A stretch of 64,000 nt of DNA from Scandinavium sp036409475 (GTDB lineage: Bacteria; Pseudomonadota; Gammaproteobacteria; Enterobacterales; Enterobacteriaceae). The position numbers and the translations under genes were made by a program. The stretch covers positions 62,001 to 126,000 of the forward strand of contig NZ_JAYRCK010000007.1 in assembly GCF_036409475.1 (NCBI RefSeq). The letters are read 5' to 3'. Positions 15,932-24,296 of the stretch are shown here, piece by piece (the stretch's first letter is position 1; each line of letters starts with the position of its first letter). Under the pieces are notes generated by a model. The model did no database searches. It had not been told where the DNA came from and saw nothing but the letters and a program-made list of their open reading frames with translations.

Positions 15932-17005
15932 ATGAAACCCACAACGCTCTACGATGTCGCTCGCCTCGCGGGTGTGTCCTACCAGACTGTCTCCCGCGTC
16001 ATTAACCAGGCGGAGCACGTTTCTGCTCGTACGCGAGAGAAAGTTCAGCACGCCATGGCTGAACTGAATTACGTGCCCAACCGGGGCGCGCAGCTGCTGG
16101 CTGGAAAACATCAACCCACTCTGGGGTTAATCACCGCCGATCTGGCATTACACGCGCCATCGCAAATTGCCTCCGCAGTAAAAACTCGGGCCACTGAGAA
16201 AGGGTATGCCGTGTTGATTTCGATGGTTGCCAGCCATCAGCCGAGTGATTGCGCCCTGGCGATGCAGGAGTTGCTGGCGCAGCGTGTCGATGGGCTGGTG
16301 ATCAACGTGCCGCTGGAAAATGCAGCCGCAAAACAGCTTCGCGAGCTGGCTGCGCCGTTACCGGTGCTCTTCCTGGATGTGGGTGAACAGGCTCAGGTCA
16401 ATAGTCTGGTGTTTGATGCTGTTCAGGGCGCGGCGCTGGGCGTTGAACATCTGCTGGCGGAAGGGCATCGCAAAATAGCGTTATTGGCGGGGCCGAAAAC
16501 CTCTGTTTCAGCGCGTGCGAGGCTGGAGGGTTGGCTGCACACGCTTCGAAATGCAGGCTTAGAGGCCGCTGCAATTGCAGAAGGAGACTGGAGCGCACAA
16601 TCGGGCTTCGAAAAAGCGCACAGCTTGCTTGCCGGTGCACCGCGCCCAGAGGCCATTCTGGTGGGCAACGATCAGATGGCGCTTGGCGTACTTCGTGCCT
16701 GTGCCGAAAAGGGGATTTCTGTCCCGCATCAATTATCGGTTATCGGTTATGACGACACCACGGACAGCGCCTGGTTTACGCCGCCGTTAACCACCGTTCG
16801 GCAGGCTTTTCGCGAGGCCGGTGAGAAGGCTGTCGATTGGCTGATTGATTCACATCGCGGGGAAACCTCAGCCAGCCAAACTCGTTTGCCCGTCTCGCTG
16901 ATCGTGCGTGGATCAACCTCTCGAATGAGTCAGACGACATCGCAGGATCTGGCTGAACGTTTTCAGGCACTGGCAGAAATGGCCAACAAGCTTGGGCTGC
17001 GCTAA
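15932..17005 (+). CDS. lacI: Lactose operon repressor LacI
   Basis: A 357-residue LacI. The N-terminal HTH and hinge (TLYDVARLAGVSYQTVSRVI, then YVPNRGAQLLAGK) match E. coli LacI closely, including the YQ recognition residues. A periplasmic-binding-protein-like core follows (about 62-335). The C-terminal tail ERFQALAEMANKLG looks like a leucine-repeat tetramerisation helix. The start is set at the ATG at 15932; TTG one codon earlier is possible. It is followed by lacZ with operators on both sides of the gene. Confidence 0.93.
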   Translation: MKPTTLYDVARLAGVSYQTVSRVINQAEHVSARTREKVQHAMAELNYVPNRGAQLLAGKHQPTLGLITADLALHAPSQIASAVKTRATEKGYAVLISMVASHQPSDCALAMQELLAQRVDGLVINVPLENAAAKQLRELAAPLPVLFLDVGEQAQVNSLVFDAVQGAALGVEHLLAEGHRKIALLAGPKTSVSARARLEGWLHTLRNAGLEAAAIAEGDWSAQSGFEKAHSLLAGAPRPEAILVGNDQMALGVLRACAEKGISVPHQLSVIGYDDTTDSAWFTPPLTTVRQAFREAGEKAVDWLIDSHRGETSASQTRLPVSLIVRGSTSRMSQTTSQDLAERFQALAEMANKLGLR

Positions 17006-17011
17006 ACGCTT

Positions 17012-17083
17012 TGTGATCCTCCTCGCTTCCTGCTGATCTGATCCTTTACGGGCACAGGATAACGATGCACTCTCAGTTAAAAT
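17012..17083 (+). promoter_or_regulatory. lacZ promoter region with possible CRP site
   Basis: A CRP-like half site TGTGA at 17012-17016 with a weak second half (TCGCT), and a -10-like TAAAAT at 17078-17083. The -35 is not clear, as expected for a CRP-dependent promoter. The distance from the CRP centre to the inferred start is about 70 bp. This is inference from layout. Confidence 0.4.
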
Positions 17084-17100
17084 TGTGAGCGCTTCGCAAA
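17084..17100 (+). promoter_or_regulatory. lac operator before lacZ
   Basis: TGTGAGCGCTTCGCAAA lies directly before the lacZ Shine-Dalgarno (AGAGG) and 12 bases before the ATG. It is the exact inverse copy of the site at 15858-15874. Confidence 0.85.
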
Positions 17101-17112
17101 AGAGGTTTACTG

Positions 17113-20100
17113 ATGCAATCTGCTACCCAAATTCTGGCTTCGTTACTGGCTCGTCGTGACTGGGAAAACCCAGGCGTGACCCAATGGCACCGTTTACCTG
17201 CTCATGCGCCGATGTTTAGCTGGCGTCACGAAGAAGAGGCCCGGCGCGATGAAGCTTCCACTTCACGCTTGCTGCTAAACGGCGAGTGGCGGTTTAGCTT
17301 TTTTACTCGCCCGGAAGCGGTGCCTGAAAGCTGGCTCGAAAAGGATTTACCTGAGGCAGTTGCCATGCCCGTGCCCTCAAACTGGCAGATGCAAGGGTTT
17401 GATATCCCGATTTATACCAACGTGACCTATCCCATTCCCGTCACGCCGCCGCAGGTGCCAGAAGAAAACCCGACAGGCTGTTATTCCCGTGAATTTGAGG
17501 TGCCGGAAGCCTGGCTGGCGGAAGGGCAGACGCGCATTATCCTCGACGGCGTGAACTCCGCTTTTTATTTATGGTGCAACGGCCTGTGGGTCGGCTATTC
17601 CCAGGACAGCCGTTTGCCCGCGGAATTTGACCTCAGCCCTGGGCTGGTGGCCGGACGAAACCGGCTGACCGTGCTGGTGCTGCGCTGGTGTGATGGCAGC
17701 TATCTTGAAGATCAGGATATGTGGCGGATGAGCGGCATTTTTCGCGATGTCACTCTGCTGCACAAACCGGTGACGCGCATCGCCGACTATCACCTCTCAA
17801 CCCGGCTTAACGAAGATTTCACCCACGGCGTGGTGGAACTTGAGGTCACGCTGGAAGGTGAGGCGTACGCTCGTTCCGTTGTAGAAGCCGTGCTTTGGCG
17901 CGATGGCGTTGAGGTTGGAAGCGTGAGCCAACACCCCGGCAGCGATATCGTGGATGAGCGCGGAAATTGGACTGAACGCCTTCATCTGAACCTTCCCGTA
18001 GCGCAGCCTGCATTGTGGAGCGCTGAGCTTCCCGAGCTGTATCGGCTGACGCTGACGCTAAAAAATGCGCAGGGCGATGCTCTGGAAACAGAAGCTTGTG
18101 ACGTCGGTTTTCGCAAGGTGGAAATTGCTGATGGCTTGCTGAAGCTCAACGGTAAGCCCTTGCTTATCCGTGGCGTGAACCGGCATGAACATCATCCGCT
18201 CACCGGGCAAGCCGTGGATGAGGCCACGATGGTTCAGGACATTCTGCTGATGAAGCAGAACAACTTTAATGCCGTGCGCTGCTCGCATTATCCTAATCAT
18301 CCGCAGTGGTATCGGCTGTGCGATCGCTACGGCCTGTATGTGGTGGATGAAGCCAATATCGAAACCCATGGCATGGTGCCGATGAGTCGCCTGGCGGACG
18401 ATCCGCGCTGGCTCCCTGCAATGAGCGAACGCGTGACGCGGATGGTCGCCCGCGATCGCAATCACCCGTCGATAATTATCTGGTCGCTGGGCAATGAATC
18501 CGGGCATGGCGCGAACCACGATGCGCTCTATCGTTGGATCAAAACCACCGATCCAACCCGTCCGGTGCAGTATGAAGGCGGCGGTGCAAATACCGCCGCA
18601 ACGGATATTGTTTGCCCGATGTATGCTCGCGTCGATCAGGATCAGCCTTTCCCGGCGGTGCCAAAATGGTCGCTGAAAAAGTGGATCGGTTTGCCTGGTG
18701 AATATCGCCCGCTGATCCTTTGTGAATATGCGCATGCCATGGGCAATAGCTTTGGTGGTTTTGCCAAATACTGGCAGGCGTTTCGCGACTTTCCTCGTTT
18801 GCAGGGCGGTTTTGTCTGGGATTGGGTCGATCAGGCTTTGTGCAAAACAGACGCCGAGGGCAAGACGTTTTGGGCTTACGGCGGCGATTTCGGCGATACG
18901 CCAAACGATCGCCAGTTCTGCATGAACGGGCTGGTGTTCCCGGATCGCAGCCCGCATCCTGCGCTTTACGAGGCCAGGCGCGCGCAGCAGTTCTTCCAGT
19001 TCCGTTTGCTGTCCACTTCACCGCTTCAGATTGAAGTGACCAGTGAGTACCTTTTCCGTCATAGCGATAACGAAAAATTACGCTGGTGGCTGGCCTGTGA
19101 GGGCGAAACGCTGGCAGAAGGCGAAAGGGCGCTTGATGTCGAAGCGGAAGGCCAGCAACGGTTTGAGTTGCCAGAGTTTACGATGCCAGAAAACGGTGGA
19201 GAGATATGGCTCAACGTCGAAGTGTGGCAGCAGGAAGCCACCGCCTGGTCTGATGCCAACCATCTTTGTGCCTGGGATCAGTGGCTGTTGCCTTCGCCAC
19301 TTGCCCTGCCAAAACCACTCGCCCACGGCACGGCTTCACGTTTGAATGAAACGGAAGCGGCTTTTAGCATCACGCACGGCGATCAGCGCTGGCAATTCAG
19401 TCGCCAGAGTGGCGATCTCAGCCAGTGGTGGCGCAACGAACAGCCCGCTTTGCTTGCACCGCTGACCGATAATTTTACCCGTGCGCCGCTGGATAACGAC
19501 ATTGGTGTGAGCGAGGCCACGCGTATCGATCCGAATGCCTGGGTTGAACGCTGGAAGGCGGCGGGCATGTACGCGATGACGCCGCATTTACTGCTGTGCG
19601 AAGCTCAGGAACAAGGCAATGACGTGGTGGTGATGACTCGCCACGCCTGGCAGCACGGTGACAAGACGCTGTTCATTTCTGATAAACGCTGGCGTATCGA
19701 CGGGCAGGGCGAACTGCACGCAGAAATAGACGTGTCCGTGGCAAGTGATATTCCCGAACCTGCGCGTATCGGCCTGAGCTGCCAGCTAGCGGCATCGGCC
19801 AATGAGGTGACGTGGCAGGGGCTTGGCCCTCATGAGAATTACCCCGACCGTAAACTGGCAGCACGGCAGGGTCGCTGGACGTTACCGTTGGAAGCGCTGC
19901 ACACGCCGTATATTTTCCCGAGTGAGAACGGGCTGCGTTGTGATACGCGCGAAGTGCAATATGCCGATCATTGCCTGCGCGGGTTGTTCCATTTTGGCCT
20001 GAGTCGCTACAGCCAAAAACAGCTTCATGAAACCACGCATCAGCACTTGCTACGCGAAGAAGCGGGCTGCTGGCTAAATCTCGATGCGTTTCATATGGGC

Positions 20101-20196
20101 GTCGGTGGGGATGATTCCTGGAGTCCGAGTGTGTCGCCAGAGTTCCTTTTGCCGACGCGCCGCCTGCGTTATGCGTTCAGCTGGCGTCGCGACTAA
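17113..20196 (+). CDS. lacZ: Beta-galactosidase LacZ
   Basis: A 1027-residue glycoside hydrolase family 2 beta-galactosidase (E. coli 1024). The acid/base Glu lies in WSLGNESGHG (E462 counting Met) and the nucleophile in LILCEYAHAMGNS (E538), both in register with E. coli. The sugar-binding, immunoglobulin-like, TIM-barrel and C-terminal beta-sandwich domains are all covered. It hydrolyses lactose to glucose and galactose in the cytoplasm. No lacY or lacA follows; the next gene is ybaA. Lactose must therefore enter by a permease encoded elsewhere, or the enzyme serves other beta-galactosides. Confidence 0.97.
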   Translation: MQSATQILASLLARRDWENPGVTQWHRLPAHAPMFSWRHEEEARRDEASTSRLLLNGEWRFSFFTRPEAVPESWLEKDLPEAVAMPVPSNWQMQGFDIPIYTNVTYPIPVTPPQVPEENPTGCYSREFEVPEAWLAEGQTRIILDGVNSAFYLWCNGLWVGYSQDSRLPAEFDLSPGLVAGRNRLTVLVLRWCDGSYLEDQDMWRMSGIFRDVTLLHKPVTRIADYHLSTRLNEDFTHGVVELEVTLEGEAYARSVVEAVLWRDGVEVGSVSQHPGSDIVDERGNWTERLHLNLPVAQPALWSAELPELYRLTLTLKNAQGDALETEACDVGFRKVEIADGLLKLNGKPLLIRGVNRHEHHPLTGQAVDEATMVQDILLMKQNNFNAVRCSHYPNHPQWYRLCDRYGLYVVDEANIETHGMVPMSRLADDPRWLPAMSERVTRMVARDRNHPSIIIWSLGNESGHGANHDALYRWIKTTDPTRPVQYEGGGANTAATDIVCPMYARVDQDQPFPAVPKWSLKKWIGLPGEYRPLILCEYAHAMGNSFGGFAKYWQAFRDFPRLQGGFVWDWVDQALCKTDAEGKTFWAYGGDFGDTPNDRQFCMNGLVFPDRSPHPALYEARRAQQFFQFRLLSTSPLQIEVTSEYLFRHSDNEKLRWWLACEGETLAEGERALDVEAEGQQRFELPEFTMPENGGEIWLNVEVWQQEATAWSDANHLCAWDQWLLPSPLALPKPLAHGTASRLNETEAAFSITHGDQRWQFSRQSGDLSQWWRNEQPALLAPLTDNFTRAPLDNDIGVSEATRIDPNAWVERWKAAGMYAMTPHLLLCEAQEQGNDVVVMTRHAWQHGDKTLFISDKRWRIDGQGELHAEIDVSVASDIPEPARIGLSCQLAASANEVTWQGLGPHENYPDRKLAARQGRWTLPLEALHTPYIFPSENGLRCDTREVQYADHCLRGLFHFGLSRYSQKQLHETTHQHLLREEAGCWLNLDAFHMGVGGDDSWSPSVSPEFLLPTRRLRYAFSWRRD

Positions 20197-20258
20197 ACTT
20201 ATCAACGCCGGACGCGGTCAGACCCGCTGGCCGCGCCGTTCACTTCGGAGGTTATCTC

Positions 20259-20612
20259 ATGAAGTATGTTGATGGTTTTGTCGTTGCCGTGCCGGCGGAC
20301 AAAAAGGAGGAGTATCTGGCGCTGGCGGCAAAGGCGGCACCGCTGTTTAAAGAGTTTGGTGCCACTCGCGTGGTGGAGTGCTGGACGGACGATGTCCCCG
20401 CGGGAAACCTGACTGATTTTCGCATGGCGGTCAAAGCTGAAGACAGCGAAGAGGTGGTGTTCAGCTGGATTGAGTATCCGTCGAAAGAGGTTCGGGATGC
20501 TGCCAACGCGAAGATGATGGCCGATCCACGGATGAAAGAGATGGGTGAAAGCATGCCATTTGACGGTAAACGCATGATCTATGGCGGCTTCGCGCCGATT
20601 CTCGACGAGTAA
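20259..20612 (+). CDS. ybaA: DUF1428 protein YbaA
   Basis: A 117-residue protein nearly collinear with E. coli YbaA (MKYVDGFVVAVPADKK start and a closing GKRMIYGGF). It has the dimeric alpha/beta barrel look of DUF1428; no activity is established. A good Shine-Dalgarno GGAGG precedes the ATG. In E. coli ybaA follows ffs/atl directly, so everything from 12.8 to 20.2 kb is inserted relative to that order. Confidence 0.92.
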   Translation: MKYVDGFVVAVPADKKEEYLALAAKAAPLFKEFGATRVVECWTDDVPAGNLTDFRMAVKAEDSEEVVFSWIEYPSKEVRDAANAKMMADPRMKEMGESMPFDGKRMIYGGFAPILDE

Positions 20613-20619
20613 TCCTTCC

Positions 20620-20652
20620 CGGCTGTGCGGCGTGCCGCCAGCCGTTTTCGTT
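20620..20652 (+). terminator. Terminator of ybaA
   Basis: A stem of GGCTG and GCGGC pairing with GCCGC and AGCC, with small bulges, followed by GTTTTCGTTT. It lies between convergent ybaA and pdeB. Confidence 0.8.
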
Positions 20653-22212
20653 TCAGGCCTGCCTCAGACTGGCTTCCGCCCACGCAATAAACGCCTCTTT
20701 CGGCAGCGCTTTGCTGTAAAGCCATCCCTGACCAAACTGCACGTCATGCGCTTCCAGCCAGTCCGCCTGAGACTGGGTTTCCACGCCTTCGGCAATCATC
20801 GACAGATTCAACGTTTTGGCTATCTCGATAACGTGCGGTGTCAGGCTGGTAAAGGCCTGCGGGTCGACAAAGGCTTTGTCGATTTTGAGCGTATCGACCT
20901 GCAAATCTTTCAAAAAGCTCAGGCTGGAGTAGCCGGTGCCAAAGTCATCGATATAAATCGCGTGCCCGGCTTCACGGAATTGACTCAGCCGAGCTGACGA
21001 ACGTTGAGGATCAATAAAACTGCGCTCTGTCAGTTCAAGCGCAATCTGCGATGGCGAGATTCCATATTCCAGCAGCTTATGGAACAGCAATGCTGAAAAT
21101 GACGGTGAGTTGAGATCGCGGGGATCTAAGTTCACTGAGATATGAAGCTGCGGGTGATGTTTCAGCCAGGCTCCCAAATCTTCAAAAATCTTCTCAATCA
21201 CCAGTTCGGTGAGGTCTGTAATCAACCCGGCTTGTTCAGCGATTGGAATGAAAATGTCGGGTGACAAAAAGGTACCGTCCGGCTGCGGCCAGCGGGCAAG
21301 CGCTTCTGCCCCGACAATTTTCTTTGTCTTCAGTGAGACCACCGGCTGGTAATAAACCTCAAGGGTCCTGTTTTTGATGGCGTCCTGAATTCTGTGCCAC
21401 GGCAGTTGTGTGCGTCGAACCATCCAGATAATCAGCCCTGCGCCCGCCAGACTGATAAAAATGCCTACCGGCAGCCAGATAAATAACTGGCGATGCCAGC
21501 TTTCTGCGAGGGGAACCGTGGAGGCCCAGACCACCAGCGAGATGCCCAGTTCCGGATAATCGCGCAGGTTGTACATCATGCCCTGGTGTTCAAACACCCG
21601 TAATCCATCACGGCGGGCGTTTTCCCACAGCTGAGGTGTTAAGTCGGCATTTTGCGCGATGATATGCCCGCTACGGGTGGCAATCAGTGCAGCATTAATG
21701 TTCCACGATGAGAAAGGAAGCACGTCGACAAAGGCCGTGGGATCAACCATCACCATATAATGCTCGTTGGCGAGCGCAACCATGGCATGCTTGATACCCA
21801 GGTCGTTATCGGTGGTCAGCCAGACGCGGTAGCCATCGTGAGTATGGCCGAAGGTCGAGGGGAACCCGATCTCAGCGCTGCGCTTTTCCATCGATGAACA
21901 GCGGGGCTGCAATCCGTCGAGCCACAGCACTTCCTGAACATCACGCCAGGTGTAAGCGATACGGCGCATCGCCATTAAATGTTCGTCACTGCAAGGCGTG
22001 CCCTGGAACTGGCTGATGACCTGAATAGCTTGTTTCGCCTGGTCAGCCACCTGCTGAGAACGCTGGATGACACGCTCGCCATACGCATCGAGCGTGTAGG
22101 TAAAATCCTTTTGTGCCTGATAATGCGCCAGCCAGATGCTCAGGGTGACAGGCAGCAGCACGACCAGAAACAGCACGGTGATGACAAGCGCAATCAACCG
22201 GGTATTTGTCAT
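20653..22212 (-). CDS. pdeB: Cyclic-di-GMP phosphodiesterase PdeB (YlaB)
   Basis: A 519-residue inner-membrane protein with two transmembrane helices (about 5-27 and 240-262) around a periplasmic CSS-motif sensor domain (CSS in QPRCSSMEKR). A C-terminal EAL domain follows (about 270-515). Catalytic and metal motifs are intact: GAEALARW, NLDPRDL, LELTERS, DDFGTGYSSL and LKIDKAFV. It is therefore expected to hydrolyse c-di-GMP to pGpG. CSS-domain enzymes are controlled by periplasmic redox state through DsbA/B. Confidence 0.93.
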   Translation of the reverse strand: MTNTRLIALVITVLFLVVLLPVTLSIWLAHYQAQKDFTYTLDAYGERVIQRSQQVADQAKQAIQVISQFQGTPCSDEHLMAMRRIAYTWRDVQEVLWLDGLQPRCSSMEKRSAEIGFPSTFGHTHDGYRVWLTTDNDLGIKHAMVALANEHYMVMVDPTAFVDVLPFSSWNINAALIATRSGHIIAQNADLTPQLWENARRDGLRVFEHQGMMYNLRDYPELGISLVVWASTVPLAESWHRQLFIWLPVGIFISLAGAGLIIWMVRRTQLPWHRIQDAIKNRTLEVYYQPVVSLKTKKIVGAEALARWPQPDGTFLSPDIFIPIAEQAGLITDLTELVIEKIFEDLGAWLKHHPQLHISVNLDPRDLNSPSFSALLFHKLLEYGISPSQIALELTERSFIDPQRSSARLSQFREAGHAIYIDDFGTGYSSLSFLKDLQVDTLKIDKAFVDPQAFTSLTPHVIEIAKTLNLSMIAEGVETQSQADWLEAHDVQFGQGWLYSKALPKEAFIAWAEASLRQA

Positions 22213-22312
22213 AGCCTGCTTTCCTTTCAGCGCAAATTTCGTAAAGTTAACCCAGTATATGCGCTGCCAGCCCGTGCTGTCTTACGGAGATCAAGAATGA
22301 GAAAAACAACGT

Positions 22313-22543
22313 ATGAAGAAGAACGAGTTCGTCACCCAGGATCTGCTCAGTAAAATTTATCAGCACAGCGAAGGCGGCCCGTGCAAACTGCCTCCGGAGC
22401 GGCAACTGGCCGAGGAATGTTTCACCGTGCGTCAGGCGCTGGAAAAACTGGCGAGTATTGGGGTGGTCAGAATTGTTCAGGGTTTGGGGGCGTGGATTCA
22501 CGAACAGGCGCGGAATAACCCGCTGGTATTGCGCATGTACTGA
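22313..22543 (+). pseudogene. GntR-family regulator remnant
   Basis: A 76-residue frame resembling only the wHTH of a GntR regulator (LPPERQLAEE, TVRQALEKLASIGVV, then a GAWI turn). Compared with the family pattern, a few residues between LAEE and TVRQAL are missing, which removes part of the HTH turn and recognition helix start. The effector domain is absent, as the frame stops right after. It is most likely a decayed gene and not a functional small regulator. Confidence 0.6.
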
Positions 22544-22615
22544 TCCTGATCGAACCAGGCGCCGGAAGAAGGGTTTTCGGGATCGTATCATTCCGTTGGC
22601 GTGCCGCCATAAAAA

Positions 22616-22717
22616 AAACCACTGGGGATCACCGAACCCGCGCTGTCCGGCGTGGCTATCGCGCTGGTGCTGTCCTTCACGCTGACGACAGTGCTGGTGG
22701 GGCGCGAGCAGCGGTAA
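22616..22717 (+). pseudogene. Possible 3' remnant of a PTS permease
   Basis: In one frame this stretch reads KPLGITEPALSGVAIALVLS and then a hydrophobic segment to a TAA at 22715-22717. GITEPAL resembles the C-terminal part of sugar-PTS EIIC domains, and a GntR regulator remnant lies just upstream. Together they suggest a deleted sugar-uptake locus. The match is short, so this is tentative. Confidence 0.35.
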
Positions 22718-22725
22718 TGTGCCAT

Positions 22726-22805
22726 TGCCGGGTGGCGGCTGCGCCTGACCCGGCCTACGTTTCTATGTTGCATTGTAGGCCTGCGCAAGCGTAGCGCCGC
22801 CAGGC
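22726..22805. repeat. REP/BIME-type repeat
   Basis: Inverted units GCCGGGTGGC...GACCCGGCCTAC and GTAGGCCTGCGCAAGCG...CGCCAGGC, related to those at 9930 and 46363. Confidence 0.75.
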
Positions 22806-22881
22806 AGCTCCTTTTTCTTAATAAATAACCCTGATTTATTCAGGGTTGATCTTGTTCAGGCGTCGGCGTATTTTATTGTTA

Positions 22882-22896
22882 TGTTATACTATAACA
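22882..22896 (+). promoter_or_regulatory. Zur box of rpmE2-rpmJ2
   Basis: TGTTATACTATAACA is a perfect dyad around one base and matches the core of the Zur operator. It contains the -10-like TATACT and ends 13 bases before rpmE2. Zur with zinc would repress the operon; zinc shortage would release it. Confidence 0.9.
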
Positions 22897-22909
22897 ATTG
22901 AGGTTCATC

Positions 22910-23170
22910 ATGAAAGCCGACATTCATCCGCACTATCGTACCGTGGTGTTTCACGACACCAGTGCTAACGAGTACTTTAAAGTGGGCTCGACCATCAGAA
23001 CGGACAGAGAGATTGAGCTGGAAGGCGAAACGTATCCGTACATCACCCTGGAAGTGTCGTCCAAATCGCACCCGTTTTACACCGGGAAGCAGAAAACCTT
23101 CTCCAGCGAAGGCAGTACAGCGCGCTTCCGTCAGCGTTTTGCTGGTTTCCTTAATGCGAAACGAGGCTAA
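22910..23170 (+). CDS. rpmE2: Zinc-independent 50S ribosomal protein L31 type B
   Basis: An 86-residue L31 paralogue (YkgM). It lacks the zinc-binding cysteines of RpmE and replaces it in ribosomes during zinc starvation, freeing zinc. The start at 22910 follows GAGG; an upstream start would overlap the Zur box. It forms an operon with rpmJ2 after a two-base gap. Confidence 0.95.
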   Translation: MKADIHPHYRTVVFHDTSANEYFKVGSTIRTDREIELEGETYPYITLEVSSKSHPFYTGKQKTFSSEGSTARFRQRFAGFLNAKRG

Positions 23171-23172
23171 CC

Positions 23173-23313
23173 ATGCAGGTGCTTAACTCACTGAAGAGCG
23201 CGAAACAGCGCCATCCGGATTGCCAGATAGTCAAACGCAAAGGGCGGCTGTACGTCATTTGCAAAAGTAACCCCCGCTTTAAAGCTGTGCAGGGGCGTAA
23301 GAAAAGACGTTAA
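23173..23313 (+). CDS. rpmJ2: Zinc-independent 50S ribosomal protein L36 type B
   Basis: A 46-residue protein (MQVLNSLKSAKQRHPDCQIV start, basic GRKKRR end) matching YkgO/RpmJ2, the zinc-independent form of L36. It is too short for ordinary ORF cut-offs. Its stop overlaps the stop of the convergent GNAT gene by three bases. It is expected to be induced with rpmE2 when Zur loses zinc. Confidence 0.93.
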   Translation: MQVLNSLKSAKQRHPDCQIVKRKGRLYVICKSNPRFKAVQGRKKRR

Positions 23314-23789
23314 CGTTTTGGCTGTCGCCAACTTTCCAGGGAACTTACCTGCTTGCCGTCGGGACCAAAATTCCCGGCGGCAAGCCATTTCTGCATAGCA
23401 TGGTCGATTTCGGGCCACTCGCTATCAATGATCGAGAACCAGTCGGTATCCCGGTTGTGCCCTTTAATCACCAGCGCCTGGCTGCCAACGGGCTGCCCCG
23501 TGTTTTTGTCGATCACTGCAAAATGAATCGGGTCCTGCAGCGCAGCAATACTTGCCACCCACGCCTGATAGCTTTCAACGTTTGTATCCGGTTCACGCAG
23601 TAACCATGTCCAGTTGCGCGTATCTTCTGCCAGTTGATAAGCTGAGAACAGTGCTTGCGCATGGTGTTCAGCCAGCGGCTCCAGCCTGCACAAACGGCCT
23701 TCAAGGGGGACTCGTTGTGGATGTTGACGCGGTTGCCAGTCCGGAAGGGCATCGCCCACCGGCTGACCAAACTCATTATTCTGACTCAT
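23310..23789 (-). pseudogene. GNAT acetyltransferase with internal deletion
   Basis: A 159-residue in-frame reading. The N-terminal two thirds match RimJ/RimL-like GNAT enzymes (RVPLEGRLCRLEPLAEHHA, then FAVIDKNTGQPVGS). The C-terminal part is the family's usual ending (GHNRDTDWFSIIDSEWP). Between about residues 103 and 108 the sequence jumps directly from one to the other. Roughly 60-70 residues normally present there, with the acetyl-CoA binding loop, are gone. The protein is therefore unlikely to be an active acetyltransferase, though the frame is kept. The start at 23789 has AAGGAG upstream. Confidence 0.75.
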
Positions 23790-23832
23790 ACTCACTCCTT
23801 TTATGAACGCTCGCCTGCAGAATAGAGATAAG

Positions 23833-23854
23833 ATGGTTCCCTAAAAAGAACCAT
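23833..23854. promoter_or_regulatory. Inverted repeat between GNAT and MocR remnants
   Basis: Arms ATGGTTC and GAACCAT are separated by CCTAAAAA. The dyad lies in the divergent intergenic region and may be the operator of the former MocR regulator. Confidence 0.45.
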
Positions 23855-23888
23855 TGACGGGCATTGTGGTGGTACCACGAGGAGAGGC

Positions 23889-24296
23889 GATGAACATTCC
23901 GCAGGACGCTTTCTACACCTGCCGTCCAGGCTGGTACAACTGCCACCGGGCATCCGGCGCGATTCCCCTGCCTTTATGTTCACGCCTGGCACTTCGGCGG
24001 TGAACTATTTTCCGCTACCGCTGTGGCGATGTTTGCTGGATCGCGTGTTGAGGGAAGAGGGTAGCACGCTGCCTGGTTACGGTGAATCGGGCCTCTGTGC
24101 ACGGCAATTGCCCGCCACCTGGCGCTGTTGGCGTTCGCGCGCGCCTCTTGCCGCGCTGAGTCGTTATTACCTCGACGCTTCCAGTGGAAAAACGGGCTTT
24201 GTGTTGGGGGACGGCAATACGTCCGCATCCCAGTTTATCTCTGGAATGCGGACGCTGAATAAGCTTATTGCGCAGTCTCGGCGCGGGCGAGGGTGA
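23889..24296 (+). pseudogene. MocR-type regulator remnant (frameshifts and deletions)
   Basis: From the ATG at 23889 one frame ends at a TGA near 24002. The next frame, open through 23976-24296, carries pieces of a MocR aminotransferase domain: FTPGTSAVNYFPLPLWRCLL, VLREEGSTLPGYGE, then after a jump a typical C-terminal end (LSRYYLD, GKTGFVLGDGNTSASQF). The N-terminal wHTH, the middle of the aminotransferase fold and the PLP lysine are missing. The 3' end overlaps ylaC by 32 bases. It is divergent from the damaged GNAT gene, suggesting both belonged to one lost module. Confidence 0.7.
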
